DNA of 64,000 nt, from NCBI GenBank assembly GCA_019637225.1, contig JAHBWC010000014.1, positions 1 to 64,000 of the forward strand. Reading direction: 5' to 3'. Made by a program: the position numbers and the translations under genes. Shown piece after piece: positions 17,526 to 25,700 of the stretch; within the stretch, counting starts at the first letter, position 1, and each line of letters opens with the position of its first letter. The notes beneath the pieces are model-generated. The model saw only the letters and a program-made list of their open reading frames with translations, was not told the origin of the DNA and made no database searches. The DNA is from Labilithrix sp. (GTDB taxonomy: Bacteria > Myxococcota_A > Polyangia > Polyangiales > Polyangiaceae).

Positions 17526-18185
17526 CTACTGGGGCTGCTTGACGAGGCGGAGGTAGGGCTTCGGAGCCTTGAAGCCCTCGGGATAGAGCTTCTTGGCCTC
17601 CTCGTCGCTGACCGAGCCGGCGATGATGACGTCGTCGCCGTTCTTCCAGTTCACGGGCGTCGCGACCTTGTGCTTCGTCGTGAGCTGGATCGACTCGAGG
17701 ACGCGGAGGATCTCGTCGAAGTTCCGGCCCGTGGTCATCGGGTAGGTGAGCATCAGCTTGATCTTCTTGTCGGGCCCGATGACGAACACCGAGCGTACGG
17801 TCGCGTTCGTCGCCGCGGTGCGGCCCGCGGAGGTGCCGGGCTCCTCGGCGGGGAGCATGTTGTAGAGCTTGGCCACCGCGAGATCGCTGTCGCCGATCAT
17901 CGGGTACTTCACGGCCGCGCCCTGGGTCTCCTCGATGTCCTTCGCCCAGCGGGCGTGGTCCTCGACCGGGTCGACCGAGAGACCGATGAGCTTGGTGTTC
18001 CGCTTCGTGAACTCCGGCTCGATCTTCGCCATGTAGCCGAGCTCGGTCGTGCAGACGGGCGTGAAGTCCTTCGGGTGCGAAAACAGGATCGCCCAGCCGT
18101 CACCGATCCACTGGTGGAAGTCGATCGTGCCCTGCGTGGTCTTGGCGGTGAAGTTCGGGGCCGTGTCGTTGATCCGCAATGACAT
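17526..18185 (-). CDS. 1-Cys peroxiredoxin
   Basis: 219 residues. The peroxidatic motif PKDFTPVCTTE places the active cysteine at 45; there is no resolving cysteine of the 2-Cys type, and the C-terminal extension (TPVNWKNGDDVIIAGSVSDEEAKKLYPEGFKAPKPYLRLV) is that of the Prx6/1-Cys group. It reduces hydrogen peroxide and alkyl hydroperoxides in the cytoplasm. An excellent ribosome site, GGAGGAG, precedes the ATG. Upstream is a plausible sigma70-like promoter with an inverted repeat over the -10 region. It lies upstream of the amino acid transporter genes on the same strand, separated by 122 bp. Confidence 0.95.
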   Translation of the reverse strand: MSLRINDTAPNFTAKTTQGTIDFHQWIGDGWAILFSHPKDFTPVCTTELGYMAKIEPEFTKRNTKLIGLSVDPVEDHARWAKDIEETQGAAVKYPMIGDSDLAVAKLYNMLPAEEPGTSAGRTAATNATVRSVFVIGPDKKIKLMLTYPMTTGRNFDEILRVLESIQLTTKHKVATPVNWKNGDDVIIAGSVSDEEAKKLYPEGFKAPKPYLRLVKQPQ

Positions 18186-18206
18186 GTTCGCTCCTCCGGT
18201 CCGATG

Positions 18207-18249
18207 CGATAGTGGATGCTCGTCTACTATCGTGGATCGATGGCGTCAA
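18207..18249 (-). promoter_or_regulatory. peroxiredoxin promoter with overlapping inverted repeat
   Basis: On the minus strand TTGACG (18244-18249) and TAGACG (18221-18226) are 17 bp apart. The inverted repeat CGATAGT-N12-ACTATCG (18207-18213 and 18226-18232) covers the -10 element, a position suited to a repressor or a redox activator. The half-sites contain ATAG/CTAT as in OxyR sites, but the spacing is wrong for canonical OxyR. Confidence 0.45.
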
Positions 18250-18307
18250 CGCACCGGGCGTTGCGCGCGCGTGACGAAGATGGGGCGCGACGGCGCGTCG
18301 AACCGGG

Positions 18308-19009
18308 TCAGCGGAGGACTTCGGACGGTGTGCCGTCCGCGACGACGCGGCCCTCGCGGAGGCAGATCGCGCGATCGGCGATCTCTCGCGCCACGGCGGC
18401 CTCGTGCGTCACGAGGATCATCGTCGCGCCGGCCTTCGCGAGGTCGCGGAGCACGTCCACGACCTCGGCCTTCCTCTCCGGATCGAGCGCGCTCGTCGGC
18501 TCGTCGAGCAAGAGCGCCTCCGGATCCATCGCGAGCGCGCGCGCGATCGCGACGCGCTGCTGCTCGCCGCCGGAGAGCTCGCGCGGAAGCGCGTCGCGGC
18601 GGTGCGAGAGGCCGACCCGGTCGAGCAGCTGCTCGGCGCGCTCGCGGGCCTCGTGCGGCGCGATCTTCCTCACGTGGATGGGCGCCTCCATCACGTTGGC
18701 GATCGCGCTCATGTGCGCGAAGAGGCCGTAGTGCTGAAAGACCATCCCCGCCTTGAGGCGGATGGCGCGGAGCGTCGCCCGCTCGGCCGCGTCGGGGCGG
18801 GGCTGCCTGGGGCCGAGCACGAGCCCGGCGACCTCGACGCGCCCGGAGTCGAAGCGCTCGAGCCCGTTGATGCAGCGGAGGAGCGTGGATTTTCCTCCGC
18901 CCGACGGGCCGACGAGCGACGCGACCTGCCCGCGTTCGAAGCGGACGCTGACGCCGTCGAGGACGAGGCGCGACGCGAAGGTCTTCTTGACGTCGTCGAC
19001 GACGATCAC
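18308..19009 (-). CDS. polar amino acid ABC transporter, ATP-binding subunit
   Basis: 233 residues. Walker A GPSGGGKST at 34-42, Q-loop FQHYGLF, ABC signature LSGGEQQRVAIARAL and Walker B ALLLDEPTSALDPE, followed by the H-loop VTHE. The sequence is of the GlnQ/HisP group that powers uptake of polar amino acids. The start overlaps the stop of the fused binding-protein/permease gene by 4 bp, so the two polypeptides form one importer. It acts on the cytoplasmic face of the membrane. Substrate identity depends on the partner and cannot be read here. Confidence 0.94.
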   Translation of the reverse strand: MIVVDDVKKTFASRLVLDGVSVRFERGQVASLVGPSGGGKSTLLRCINGLERFDSGRVEVAGLVLGPRQPRPDAAERATLRAIRLKAGMVFQHYGLFAHMSAIANVMEAPIHVRKIAPHEARERAEQLLDRVGLSHRRDALPRELSGGEQQRVAIARALAMDPEALLLDEPTSALDPERKAEVVDVLRDLAKAGATMILVTHEAAVAREIADRAICLREGRVVADGTPSEVLR

Positions 19010-20508
19010 CTGGCGGCCTCCTCCTCGCGCTCGCCCTCGAGCTTCTTCTCGAGCCTTCGCGCGACCGCGCCGAGCGGGTAGCTCATCGCGAAGTAGAGCC
19101 CCGCGCAGAGGAGCCCAGGACCCACCCAGCTTCGGACGTCGACGGCGGTGATCGTCATCTGCTTCGTCAGCTCGACCACCGTGATCACGCTCACGAGCGA
19201 GCTGTCCTTGAGGAGCGCGATGAAGTCGTTCGTCACGTTGGGGATCGCGTGCCGGAGCGCCTGGGGGAGCACGACGCGCCGGAGGGCGAGCCGCGTCGTC
19301 ATGCCGAGCGCGAGCGCCGACTCGAGCTGCGCCGCCGGCACGGCTTGAATGCCGGCGCGGTACACCTCCGCCTCGTACGCCGCGTAGTTCATCCCGAGCC
19401 CGATGACGGCGGCCGGGAGCGCGCCGAGCCTGAGGACGGGCGCGAGGCCGTAGTAGAGGAGGTAGAGCTGCAAGAGCACCGGCGTGCCGCGATAGACCTC
19501 GACGTACGCGCCGGCGAGGCGCGCGAGGACCGGCCCTCCGTAGAGGCGTCCGAGCGCGAGCAAGAGCCCGAGCGTCATCGCCAGCGCCATCGCCAGCACG
19601 GAGACGACGAGCGTGACGCCCGCGCCGCGCAAGAAGAGCGTGACGTGCGCCGTCCCGAGCGGCGGCGGGGCCGGCGGAGCGCCGATCATCGTCGTCTGAT
19701 CCGCGGCCGACCAGCCGACGAGCCTCTCCTGGCGCGCGTTCCAGAGGCGGCTCCGGTCGAGGATGCGCCGGAGCTCACCGCTCGCGGCGAGCGCGTCGAT
19801 GGCGCCGTCGATCGCCGCGGCGAGATCGGGCTCGGACGGACGCACCGCGAGCGCGTAGTAGCCTTCCGACAGATCGCCCACGACGCGGAGCTCCTCGCGC
19901 GGCGCGCCGTAGCGACTCGCGATGATGTCGTCGAGGAGCACCGCGTCCGTGCGCCCGTGGACGAGGTCCACGTACGGCTCCTCGACGCCCTCGTAGACGA
20001 CGGGCTCGGCGGCGCCGCGCAGCATCTCGAACGCGAAGCTGTTCGCGAGCGTCCCCACCTTCTTGCCGCGGAGCGCGAGCAGATCCGGCAGGATCGACGC
20101 GTCGTCGGCGCGCGCCATCAGCCGCGCGGCGAACACGTAGTACGGCCGCGTGAAGCGGACGCGGCCGACGCGCGACTCGGTCACCTCGAGCCCGTTCATG
20201 GCGACGTCGAACGAGCCGCGCTCGAGCGACGGGACGAGGTTCGACCAGTCGTTCTGCACGAACTCGGCGCGCACCCCGAGCTGCTTCGCGATCGCGTCGG
20301 CGATCTCGACCTCGAACCCGATCAGGCGATCGGGCCGGGCCGGATCGCCGTAGACGTACGGCTCGCCGCCCTGGACGTCACCGCCCCACCGGAGGACGCC
20401 GGCCGCGCGGACGCGCGCGAGCCCGCTCGCCGGCGCGGCGCCGTCGCAGGCGAGGAGCGCGACGATCGCCACGACGACGGCGACGAGGACGGCGCGGCAC
20501 CCGATCAC
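19006..20508 (-). CDS. polar amino acid ABC transporter, fused binding protein and permease
   Basis: 500 residues. A lipoprotein-type signal (VAIVALLACDG, cysteine 21) precedes a periplasmic binding domain of the family 3 type (about residues 35-265: LIGFEVEIADAIAKQLG, FDVAMNGLEVTESR, GTLANSFAFEML). A short linker leads to a permease domain with about five spans (about 300-485) carrying the EAA-loop signature YRAGIQAVPAAQLESALALGM. The fusion means the receptor is covalently tethered to the channel, as known in GlnP-type transporters of Gram-positive bacteria. It would import glutamine, glutamate or a related amino acid. The GTG start is 7 nt after TAGGAT. Confidence 0.93.
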   Translation of the reverse strand: MIGCRAVLVAVVVAIVALLACDGAAPASGLARVRAAGVLRWGGDVQGGEPYVYGDPARPDRLIGFEVEIADAIAKQLGVRAEFVQNDWSNLVPSLERGSFDVAMNGLEVTESRVGRVRFTRPYYVFAARLMARADDASILPDLLALRGKKVGTLANSFAFEMLRGAAEPVVYEGVEEPYVDLVHGRTDAVLLDDIIASRYGAPREELRVVGDLSEGYYALAVRPSEPDLAAAIDGAIDALAASGELRRILDRSRLWNARQERLVGWSAADQTTMIGAPPAPPPLGTAHVTLFLRGAGVTLVVSVLAMALAMTLGLLLALGRLYGGPVLARLAGAYVEVYRGTPVLLQLYLLYYGLAPVLRLGALPAAVIGLGMNYAAYEAEVYRAGIQAVPAAQLESALALGMTTRLALRRVVLPQALRHAIPNVTNDFIALLKDSSLVSVITVVELTKQMTITAVDVRSWVGPGLLCAGLYFAMSYPLGAVARRLEKKLEGEREEEAAR

Positions 20509-20515
20509 CGAGCGA

Positions 20516-20521
20516 ATCCTA
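20516..20521 (-). promoter_or_regulatory. -10-like hexamer TAGGAT before the ABC transporter operon
   Basis: Minus-strand TAGGAT, 7 nt before the GTG at 20508, in the 119-bp divergent region shared with the zinc-ribbon gene. No -35 match. Confidence 0.42.
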
Positions 20522-20627
20522 CGTGCACTGTTCCCCCGCTGGATTTCGATCGCGCTCCGCGCGCGCCGATTTGGACCCGTGGCGCACTGTGGTAGGAGTC
20601 TTGCCCACCTCGGAGGGAGCTCGTCAC

Positions 20628-21329
20628 GTGAAGTACGTCATGGCATTCGGAGCGAGCCGCCGTGGCCCCGCGACGCTGGCGACGGGCGCCACGCGCGCGT
20701 CGGTCGCGGCCGAGTGCCGTGAGGCCGCCCTCGAGTTCATGGCCGGCGCCGCGGACGGGTGGGACAAAGTCGAGCTCGCGCGGTGGCTCACGGGATCGTA
20801 CGCGCGCGCCACGCGGCACTTCCGGCACGGCGAGCGGACGCTCATGGTGGAGCGAGCGGCCGACGACGCCGCGAGCCGCGGCGAGCCGGGCGGGTCGCGC
20901 GAGCGAGGCTCGGAGTCGCGCGAGCGGGTCTCGGCCGACGCGGTGGAAGACCTCCTCACGAGCACGCGCGGTCGGCTGCTCGCCGCCCTCGAGAAGGCGG
21001 CGCTCTCGGGCGGCGCGCTCGCCTTCGCGGGCGAGATCGTCGAGCGCGGCTTCGTGCGCCGCGCGTTCGGCGAAGACGGCATCGACGCGTGGCTCGCGGT
21101 CGACGGTCCGCGCATGCGTCTGCGCGATCGCGTGAGCGCGCTCTTCGTCGCCGACTACCTCAACGATCCGGCGGCGTACGCGGCGCTGTACGTCTGCCAC
21201 CACTGCGAGGCGGTCGTGTTCGACGAGGGCGCGGGCCGCGCCGGGATGTGCTCGGCGCATCGCCGCGCGTCCGGCATCGTGGTCCGCGCCGGCGCAGACG
21301 ACGCGGCGCGCGCGTCCGGCGACGACTGA
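20628..21329 (+). CDS. hypothetical protein with C-terminal zinc-ribbon-like motif
   Basis: About 233 residues from the GTG at 20628, which has a good ribosome site, GGAGGGAG, about 9 nt upstream; the frame extends further upstream without coding character. The body is helical with a Ser/Arg-rich insert (SRGEPGGSRERGSESRER). The C-terminus carries CHHCEAVVFDEG and then GMCSAHRR, a CxxC plus CxxH arrangement that could bind zinc. I do not recognise the family. It is divergent from the ABC importer and is followed by a small hairpin and the four-gene envelope operon. Confidence 0.68.
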   Translation: MKYVMAFGASRRGPATLATGATRASVAAECREAALEFMAGAADGWDKVELARWLTGSYARATRHFRHGERTLMVERAADDAASRGEPGGSRERGSESRERVSADAVEDLLTSTRGRLLAALEKAALSGGALAFAGEIVERGFVRRAFGEDGIDAWLAVDGPRMRLRDRVSALFVADYLNDPAAYAALYVCHHCEAVVFDEGAGRAGMCSAHRRASGIVVRAGADDAARASGDD

Positions 21330-21379
21330 CCCGCGATCGGTCGCTTCGCGCGCGCGGCGTGTGAACCTGGCCGCGCTCG

Positions 21380-21398
21380 TCGTTGCAACAAGCAACGA
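21380..21398. terminator. hairpin after the zinc-ribbon gene
   Basis: TCGTTGC-AACAA-GCAACGA: a 7-bp stem with a 5-nt loop, 50 bp past the stop at 21329. No T-tract follows, so intrinsic termination is doubtful. Confidence 0.3.
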
Positions 21399-21497
21399 TC
21401 GCGCGCGCGCCGCGCGTTTCCGCGAGCGCGTGGTCGCGCCGCAGACTACGTTCGAGGGAGCTTGTGCAGCGGAGGCACGACGCGGAGAGCGAAGCCC

Positions 21498-22163
21498 GTG
21501 ACGCGGTCGCGCGTCGTGACGGTCGCCGCCTCGTTCGTTGCCTCCGCGAGCCTCTGCGCGAGCGACGCGCGCGCCGATTTCGACTTCCAGCTCGGCACGA
21601 GCGTGAGCGGCGCCTGGGTCCGGAGGGCTCCGGACTTCACGTCGAAGGCGGTGACGACGTCCGCGCGCGAGCTCGGCGCGAAGACGGCACGGGCGGGGTC
21701 GAGCCTCGCGATGATCGGCTTCGGCGGCGACGTGGAGCTCACGATCGACGATCGCTGGAAGGTGCCCCTCTTCGGCGGCAACTTCCACTGGGCCGTCGGC
21801 GAGTACGACGCGGCGATCACGAGCCTGGACGGCTCGATCGCGCGGCTGCGCCCGTGGACGGTGATCCGCGGCGACTTCCTCTTGCCGGGGATCGGGCGCC
21901 GGTGGAAACACAGGCGGAACATGTGGGCTGCCGCCGTCCGCAGCGGCTTCTCGGTCGCGGGGATGGCCGGGAGCGTCGCGGCCGGCGCCGAGACCGTGCC
22001 GCTCGAGCTCACCGCCCAGACGTTCCTCCTGCAGCTCGAGCTCGAGGGCTGCCGCCGGCTCGATCCGTCGACGCGCGTCTGCCTTCAGGTGGTGCCGCGC
22101 CTCTACGATCACCAGCTCTTGAACGGTCTGACGTTCGGCCTTCGCATGGAGTGGGGACAATGA
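21498..22163 (+). CDS. exported protein of unknown function, first gene of envelope operon
   Basis: About 221 residues. The GTG at 21498 has GGAGAG 8 nt upstream and gives a clean signal peptide, TRSRVVTVAASFVASASLCASDARA, with probable cleavage before DFDFQLG. The mature part is rich in alternating hydrophobic/polar segments (FDFQLGTSVSGAWVRR, LRPWTVIRGDFLLPGIG, RLYDHQLLNGLTFGLRMEWG) and ends in an aromatic strand, suggesting a beta-barrel or periplasmic beta protein. Its stop overlaps the ATG of the next gene by 4 bp, the first of three consecutive 4-bp overlaps. No family recognised. Confidence 0.72.
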   Translation: MTRSRVVTVAASFVASASLCASDARADFDFQLGTSVSGAWVRRAPDFTSKAVTTSARELGAKTARAGSSLAMIGFGGDVELTIDDRWKVPLFGGNFHWAVGEYDAAITSLDGSIARLRPWTVIRGDFLLPGIGRRWKHRRNMWAAAVRSGFSVAGMAGSVAAGAETVPLELTAQTFLLQLELEGCRRLDPSTRVCLQVVPRLYDHQLLNGLTFGLRMEWGQ

Positions 22164-23257
22164 CGACCAAGCGGCTCTCGCGACACGCTGCGTGCGTCGC
22201 GCTCGCGCTCGGCGCGCTCGTCGGGTGCGGCTCGGACTCCGGCGGGCAGCGTGAAGAGGTCGGGCTCGGCGCCGACACCGCGCTCCCGTCACGGACGGCG
22301 TCCGTCGTCGTCGACGGGTGCGTGCTCGACACGTGGACGCGGGCGACCCTGGCGAGCGCCGGGGCGAAGCGCGTGCTCCGCGGCGGTGAGGTGATCCTGC
22401 TCTGCCTCGTCCCGCGCGAAGACGGGACGGTGGGGCCGCGCGATCCGAGCGCGCGCGCCGCGCTCGCCGGCCTGACCGAGGACCTCAAGCGTGACGGCTA
22501 CCGCGTGCACTTCGGCGTCGCGTTCACCGACGAGAGCGGCCAGCGCTACGACGGCGCGCAGACCCGTGCGTTCTTGCAGAGCCCCGCGTGGCGACAGCGC
22601 CTGAAGGAGACGCTGCCGCTCGTCGTCGAGCCGGCCGACGGCGTCGAGCTCGACCTGCAGTCGCTCCCCAACGACGCCCGACCGTTCGTCACGGCGCTCG
22701 TCGCCGAGCTCGCGGCGGTGGTCCGCCCGGCGCGGCGGCTCAACGTCTTCGTCCCGCCGTCCGTGACGGAGCCGAGCGATCTGCCGGGCGGCGAGGCGTT
22801 CTCTCGCAAGGAGCTCGCGCCCCACGTCGACCGCATGCGCATCATGACGCTCGACTACTCGGAGCAGGCTCCCGGACCGACGATCGATCCGGGCTGGGCG
22901 GTCGACGCGGTCCGGCGCGCTCGGGGCGATTTCCTGAACGTGGACGTGTCGTATCCGCTCTACGGAACGGACTTCGGACCGCGCGGGCGACGCCCGGTCG
23001 TCTACCACGACGCGATCGCCATCGCGGCGCTCGCGCGGGCGCCGATCGAGCGCGGGCCGACGGGCGCGCCGTTCGTTAGCTACTCGGCGTTCGGCGGCGA
23101 GGTGCACCAGCTCTGGTTCGACGACGCGGAGTCGACCGCGCGCGCGCTCGGCGCGTGGAGCGGCGACGTCCTGCCGCTCGACGTCGGGGTGCTCTTCTAC
23201 GGTCTCGGCGCGGAGGACCCCGCGCTGTTCGAGCGCCTCGGCGCGAGGATGCCGTGA
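22160..23257 (+). CDS. GH18-like lipoprotein lacking the catalytic glutamate
   Basis: 365 residues. Lipoprotein signal with predicted cysteine 23 (LVGCGSD). From about residue 45 the sequence follows the chitinase-like GH18 barrel as in spore-cortex YaaH-type proteins: DGVELDLQSL at 160-169, LNVFVPPSV, RMRIMTLDYSEQAPGPTIDPGWAVDAV and HQLWFDDAESTARAL. In active GH18 enzymes the motif is DxxDxDxE; here it reads D-G-V-E-L-D-L-Q, so the acid/base glutamate is a glutamine (Q167). It is therefore probably a sugar-binding or scaffold protein rather than a hydrolase. It is translationally coupled to genes on both sides, and sits in the inner or outer membrane facing the periplasm. Confidence 0.78.
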   Translation: MTTKRLSRHAACVALALGALVGCGSDSGGQREEVGLGADTALPSRTASVVVDGCVLDTWTRATLASAGAKRVLRGGEVILLCLVPREDGTVGPRDPSARAALAGLTEDLKRDGYRVHFGVAFTDESGQRYDGAQTRAFLQSPAWRQRLKETLPLVVEPADGVELDLQSLPNDARPFVTALVAELAAVVRPARRLNVFVPPSVTEPSDLPGGEAFSRKELAPHVDRMRIMTLDYSEQAPGPTIDPGWAVDAVRRARGDFLNVDVSYPLYGTDFGPRGRRPVVYHDAIAIAALARAPIERGPTGAPFVSYSAFGGEVHQLWFDDAESTARALGAWSGDVLPLDVGVLFYGLGAEDPALFERLGARMP

Positions 23258-24600
23258 TCGCCCTCGGCGCGCGCGTCGAGCCGCTCGCGGTGGCCGATCC
23301 GCTCGGGCTCCCGTCGCTCGAGCGCGAGCTCGTCCACGAGTGGCTCGTCTGGGACGCGTGGGTCTCCGGCAAGCGCCGCGTCGACCTCCACCCGCTCGTG
23401 CTCTCGAGCGGCGCGCATCGCGACGCGGTCGGCGTCGCCGAGCGAGCGTGGGCGCTCGTCTCCGCGGCGGCCGACCGCGCGGCGTCCGATGCGGGCGAGC
23501 GGGCGCGCTACCGGCTCCACCCCGACGTAGAGCGCCTCGCCGCCGCTGCGCGCAGAGGCAACGACGCGGGATCGGTCGCGCGGGTCGATCTGCTGCTTCG
23601 CGAGGACGGCCGCTTCGTCGCGTGCGAGGTGAACGCCGACTGTCCGCGCGGCTACAACGAGACGCTCGCGCTGCCCCGGCTCGCGCGCGCCGCCGGCCTC
23701 GGTCGCGGAGCGGCGGGCTCGCGCGGTGTCCTCCGCGATCCGACCTGCATCGCGGCGCGGCTCGCCGATCGTCTCGTCGAGCGTTCGGGTGGGCCGGGCT
23801 CGCCGCGCGGCGTCGTCGCGCTCGCCTACGCGACGGCGTACGCGGAGGACCTCCAGGTCTCGGCCCTCCTCGAGCGGCTCGTCGTCGAGCGCGGCGGCCG
23901 CGCGGTCCGCGTGGCGCCGACGGCGCTCGCGGCCGCGGACGGCGGAGGCGTCGCGGTTCGCGGTGAGCGCGTCGGGGCGCTCTACCGCTTCTATCCGGTC
24001 GAGTGGATGGCGGGGCAGAAGAACATCGACGCGCTCGCGCGCGCGACCGCCGACGGGGCGCTCACGTCGATGTCGAGCTTCGCGTGCATCCACGCGCAGT
24101 CGAAGCTGGCGATGGCGCGGGCGTTCGCCCACGACCGCGCCGGTGCCGCCGCGGTCTTCCCCGAGACCGTCGCGTTCGCCGACCTCTCGCTCGAGGAGCT
24201 GGCGCGCGAGCGCGAGGCGTGGGTCGTGAAGCGTGATCTGTCGCGCGTCGGCGATCACGTCTTCGTCGGCGCGCTCACCACGCCCGAGGACTTCGGCGAG
24301 ATCCTCGCCGAGGTCGCGGACGTCGAGCGCCGGTGCGCCGAGCAGCCCGTGTCGGGCCGCGCCGGGCAGGCGTGGATCGCGCAGCGGTTCGTGCCGCAGG
24401 CCTCGCTGCCGACGCCGTGGGGGCCGCGGCTCGTGACGCTCGGCGTCTACCTCCTCGACGGCGCCTTCGCGGGGTACTTCGCGCGGCTCTCGCCGACGTC
24501 GCACTGCTCGCACGACGCGCTCGTCCTTCCGGTGTTCGTGGAGGACGAGGTACCCGCGGGGGCCCCTCGCGACGCGCGGCGCGCGGAGGCTCACCCGTGA
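23254..24600 (+). CDS. glutathionylspermidine synthase-like ATP-grasp ligase
   Basis: 448 residues from the GTG at 23254, which overlaps the previous stop (GTGA). No signal peptide, so cytoplasmic. Family marks: VACEVNADCPRGYNETLAL near residue 124 (the EyNaDtP-type motif), YRFYPVEWM, WVVKRDLSRVGDHVFVG near 322 (ATP-binding lysine) and LVTLGVYLLDGAFAGYFAR. This is the GSP_synth fold, which forms amide bonds using ATP. The N-terminal CHAP amidase of E. coli Gsp is absent, as in the YgiC/YjfC group, which pairs with lipoprotein genes. Substrate is unknown; neighbours suggest an envelope peptide or protein tail rather than glutathione/spermidine. Its stop overlaps the next start. Confidence 0.85.
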   Translation: MIALGARVEPLAVADPLGLPSLERELVHEWLVWDAWVSGKRRVDLHPLVLSSGAHRDAVGVAERAWALVSAAADRAASDAGERARYRLHPDVERLAAAARRGNDAGSVARVDLLLREDGRFVACEVNADCPRGYNETLALPRLARAAGLGRGAAGSRGVLRDPTCIAARLADRLVERSGGPGSPRGVVALAYATAYAEDLQVSALLERLVVERGGRAVRVAPTALAAADGGGVAVRGERVGALYRFYPVEWMAGQKNIDALARATADGALTSMSSFACIHAQSKLAMARAFAHDRAGAAAVFPETVAFADLSLEELAREREAWVVKRDLSRVGDHVFVGALTTPEDFGEILAEVADVERRCAEQPVSGRAGQAWIAQRFVPQASLPTPWGPRLVTLGVYLLDGAFAGYFARLSPTSHCSHDALVLPVFVEDEVPAGAPRDARRAEAHP

Positions 24601-25628
24601 GGGCGCGCCTCGGGATCCTCCCGGTCGCGCTCGTCGGCGTCACTGGCTGCGGCCTCCGCCCGTGGACCCCCTCGGTGAGCGTCGCGTTCTGGTCGGAGGA
24701 CGTGCCGTCGCTCCGAGAGTACGCGGTCCCGTCGTCGACCGAGCTCGCGGGGCGCTGGCAGATCGCGCCGGAGAGCCCGTGGGCGCGCTACCATAAAGGC
24801 ACCTTGATCGCGTCGGTCGATCCGATGGCAGGGCGCGCCGCGCTGCCCGACGTGCGGCGCCTCGAGGTGGCGGCCAGGGCCGACGCCGCCGCCGCGCACG
24901 TCGCGGCGGCAGGCCTCCCGGCCGACACGCTCTGGCTCCTCGATCTGCGCGGGGCGGCGTCGGCGGCGTTCGCGTCGCGCCTGAGCCGCGACGCGCGCGA
25001 GCCGATCGCGCCCGTCGTGACCTTCAACAACTGGCCGGCGCACGACGGCCTCGTCCCCGCCGACGAGACGCTCGCCGGGCTCCTCACGTTCCCGCCGAGG
25101 CTCCCGCCGCCGGAGACCGCCGCGCACGCGCACCCCGTGTTCCTCCTCGACTCGTGGCGCCTCGCGTATCGCTTCGATGATCCGGGCGACGACGCCTTCG
25201 ACAACCGGTACATGCTGATGCCGAGCGATCTGCCCGACGCCGAGACGCTGCGCGCCCAAGGCGTCACGCGCGTCGTCTACGTCGTCGAAGACCTCGACGA
25301 CGCCGAGGTCGAGGAGGACGACCTCAACGCGAGCTTCCGCGCGTGGCAGGCGGCGGGCATCGGCATCTTCATCGTGGACCTCGCGTTCCTCGAGACGGTC
25401 CCCCCACCGGTGAACGGCGCGTGGCCGATCGACTGGGCGGGACGCCTCTCGTCCCGCGGCTACTGGGTCCGCGAGCGCTACACCCTCGTCGACGATCCTC
25501 GCTTCTACGCGCGCGCGCGCGGCGGCTTCGGCCTCGCGTTCGGTCGTCCGTTCATCCACCCGGGCTACCGCTGGGTGCCGGGGACGGGAGGCGGCAGCCT
25601 CGGTGGCAGAGGTGGAAGCGGCGGCTGA
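24597..25628 (+). CDS. lipoprotein with Gly-rich tail, last gene of envelope operon
   Basis: 343 residues from the GTG at 24597 (overlaps the ATP-grasp stop). Signal MRARLGILPVALVGVTGC gives a predicted lipidated cysteine at 18. The mature protein is a mixed alpha/beta domain with VTRVVYVVEDLDDAEVEEDD, GIGIFIVDLAFLE and an aromatic C-terminal part (GYWVRERYTLVDDPRFY, FIHPGYRWVPG), ending in a flexible Gly/Ser tail GTGGGSLGGRGGSGG. I do not recognise the fold. A Gly-rich tail on a lipoprotein next to a GSP_synth-type ligase recalls E. coli YgiB/YgiC, raising the possibility that the tail is the ligase substrate before export; this is inference. Confidence 0.72.
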   Translation: MRARLGILPVALVGVTGCGLRPWTPSVSVAFWSEDVPSLREYAVPSSTELAGRWQIAPESPWARYHKGTLIASVDPMAGRAALPDVRRLEVAARADAAAAHVAAAGLPADTLWLLDLRGAASAAFASRLSRDAREPIAPVVTFNNWPAHDGLVPADETLAGLLTFPPRLPPPETAAHAHPVFLLDSWRLAYRFDDPGDDAFDNRYMLMPSDLPDAETLRAQGVTRVVYVVEDLDDAEVEEDDLNASFRAWQAAGIGIFIVDLAFLETVPPPVNGAWPIDWAGRLSSRGYWVRERYTLVDDPRFYARARGGFGLAFGRPFIHPGYRWVPGTGGGSLGGRGGSGG

Positions 25629-25700
25629 TCCGCGCGGGCGCCAGCGGGCCGGGCGGAACCGGACTATGCTCTTCAGCGTACGAAGCCGAGAGAAGTCTCC

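Noticed and set aside
14277-18182. A 1301-codon plus-strand open frame opposite the kinase gene.
   Set aside because: It is an antisense shadow of a high-GC gene: Arg/Ala/Glu-rich, no domain, while the opposite strand encodes a complete kinase-AAA-TPR protein.
18209-18230. Canonical OxyR site.
   Set aside because: ATAG and CTAT are 14 nt apart instead of 7, and only one pair is present.
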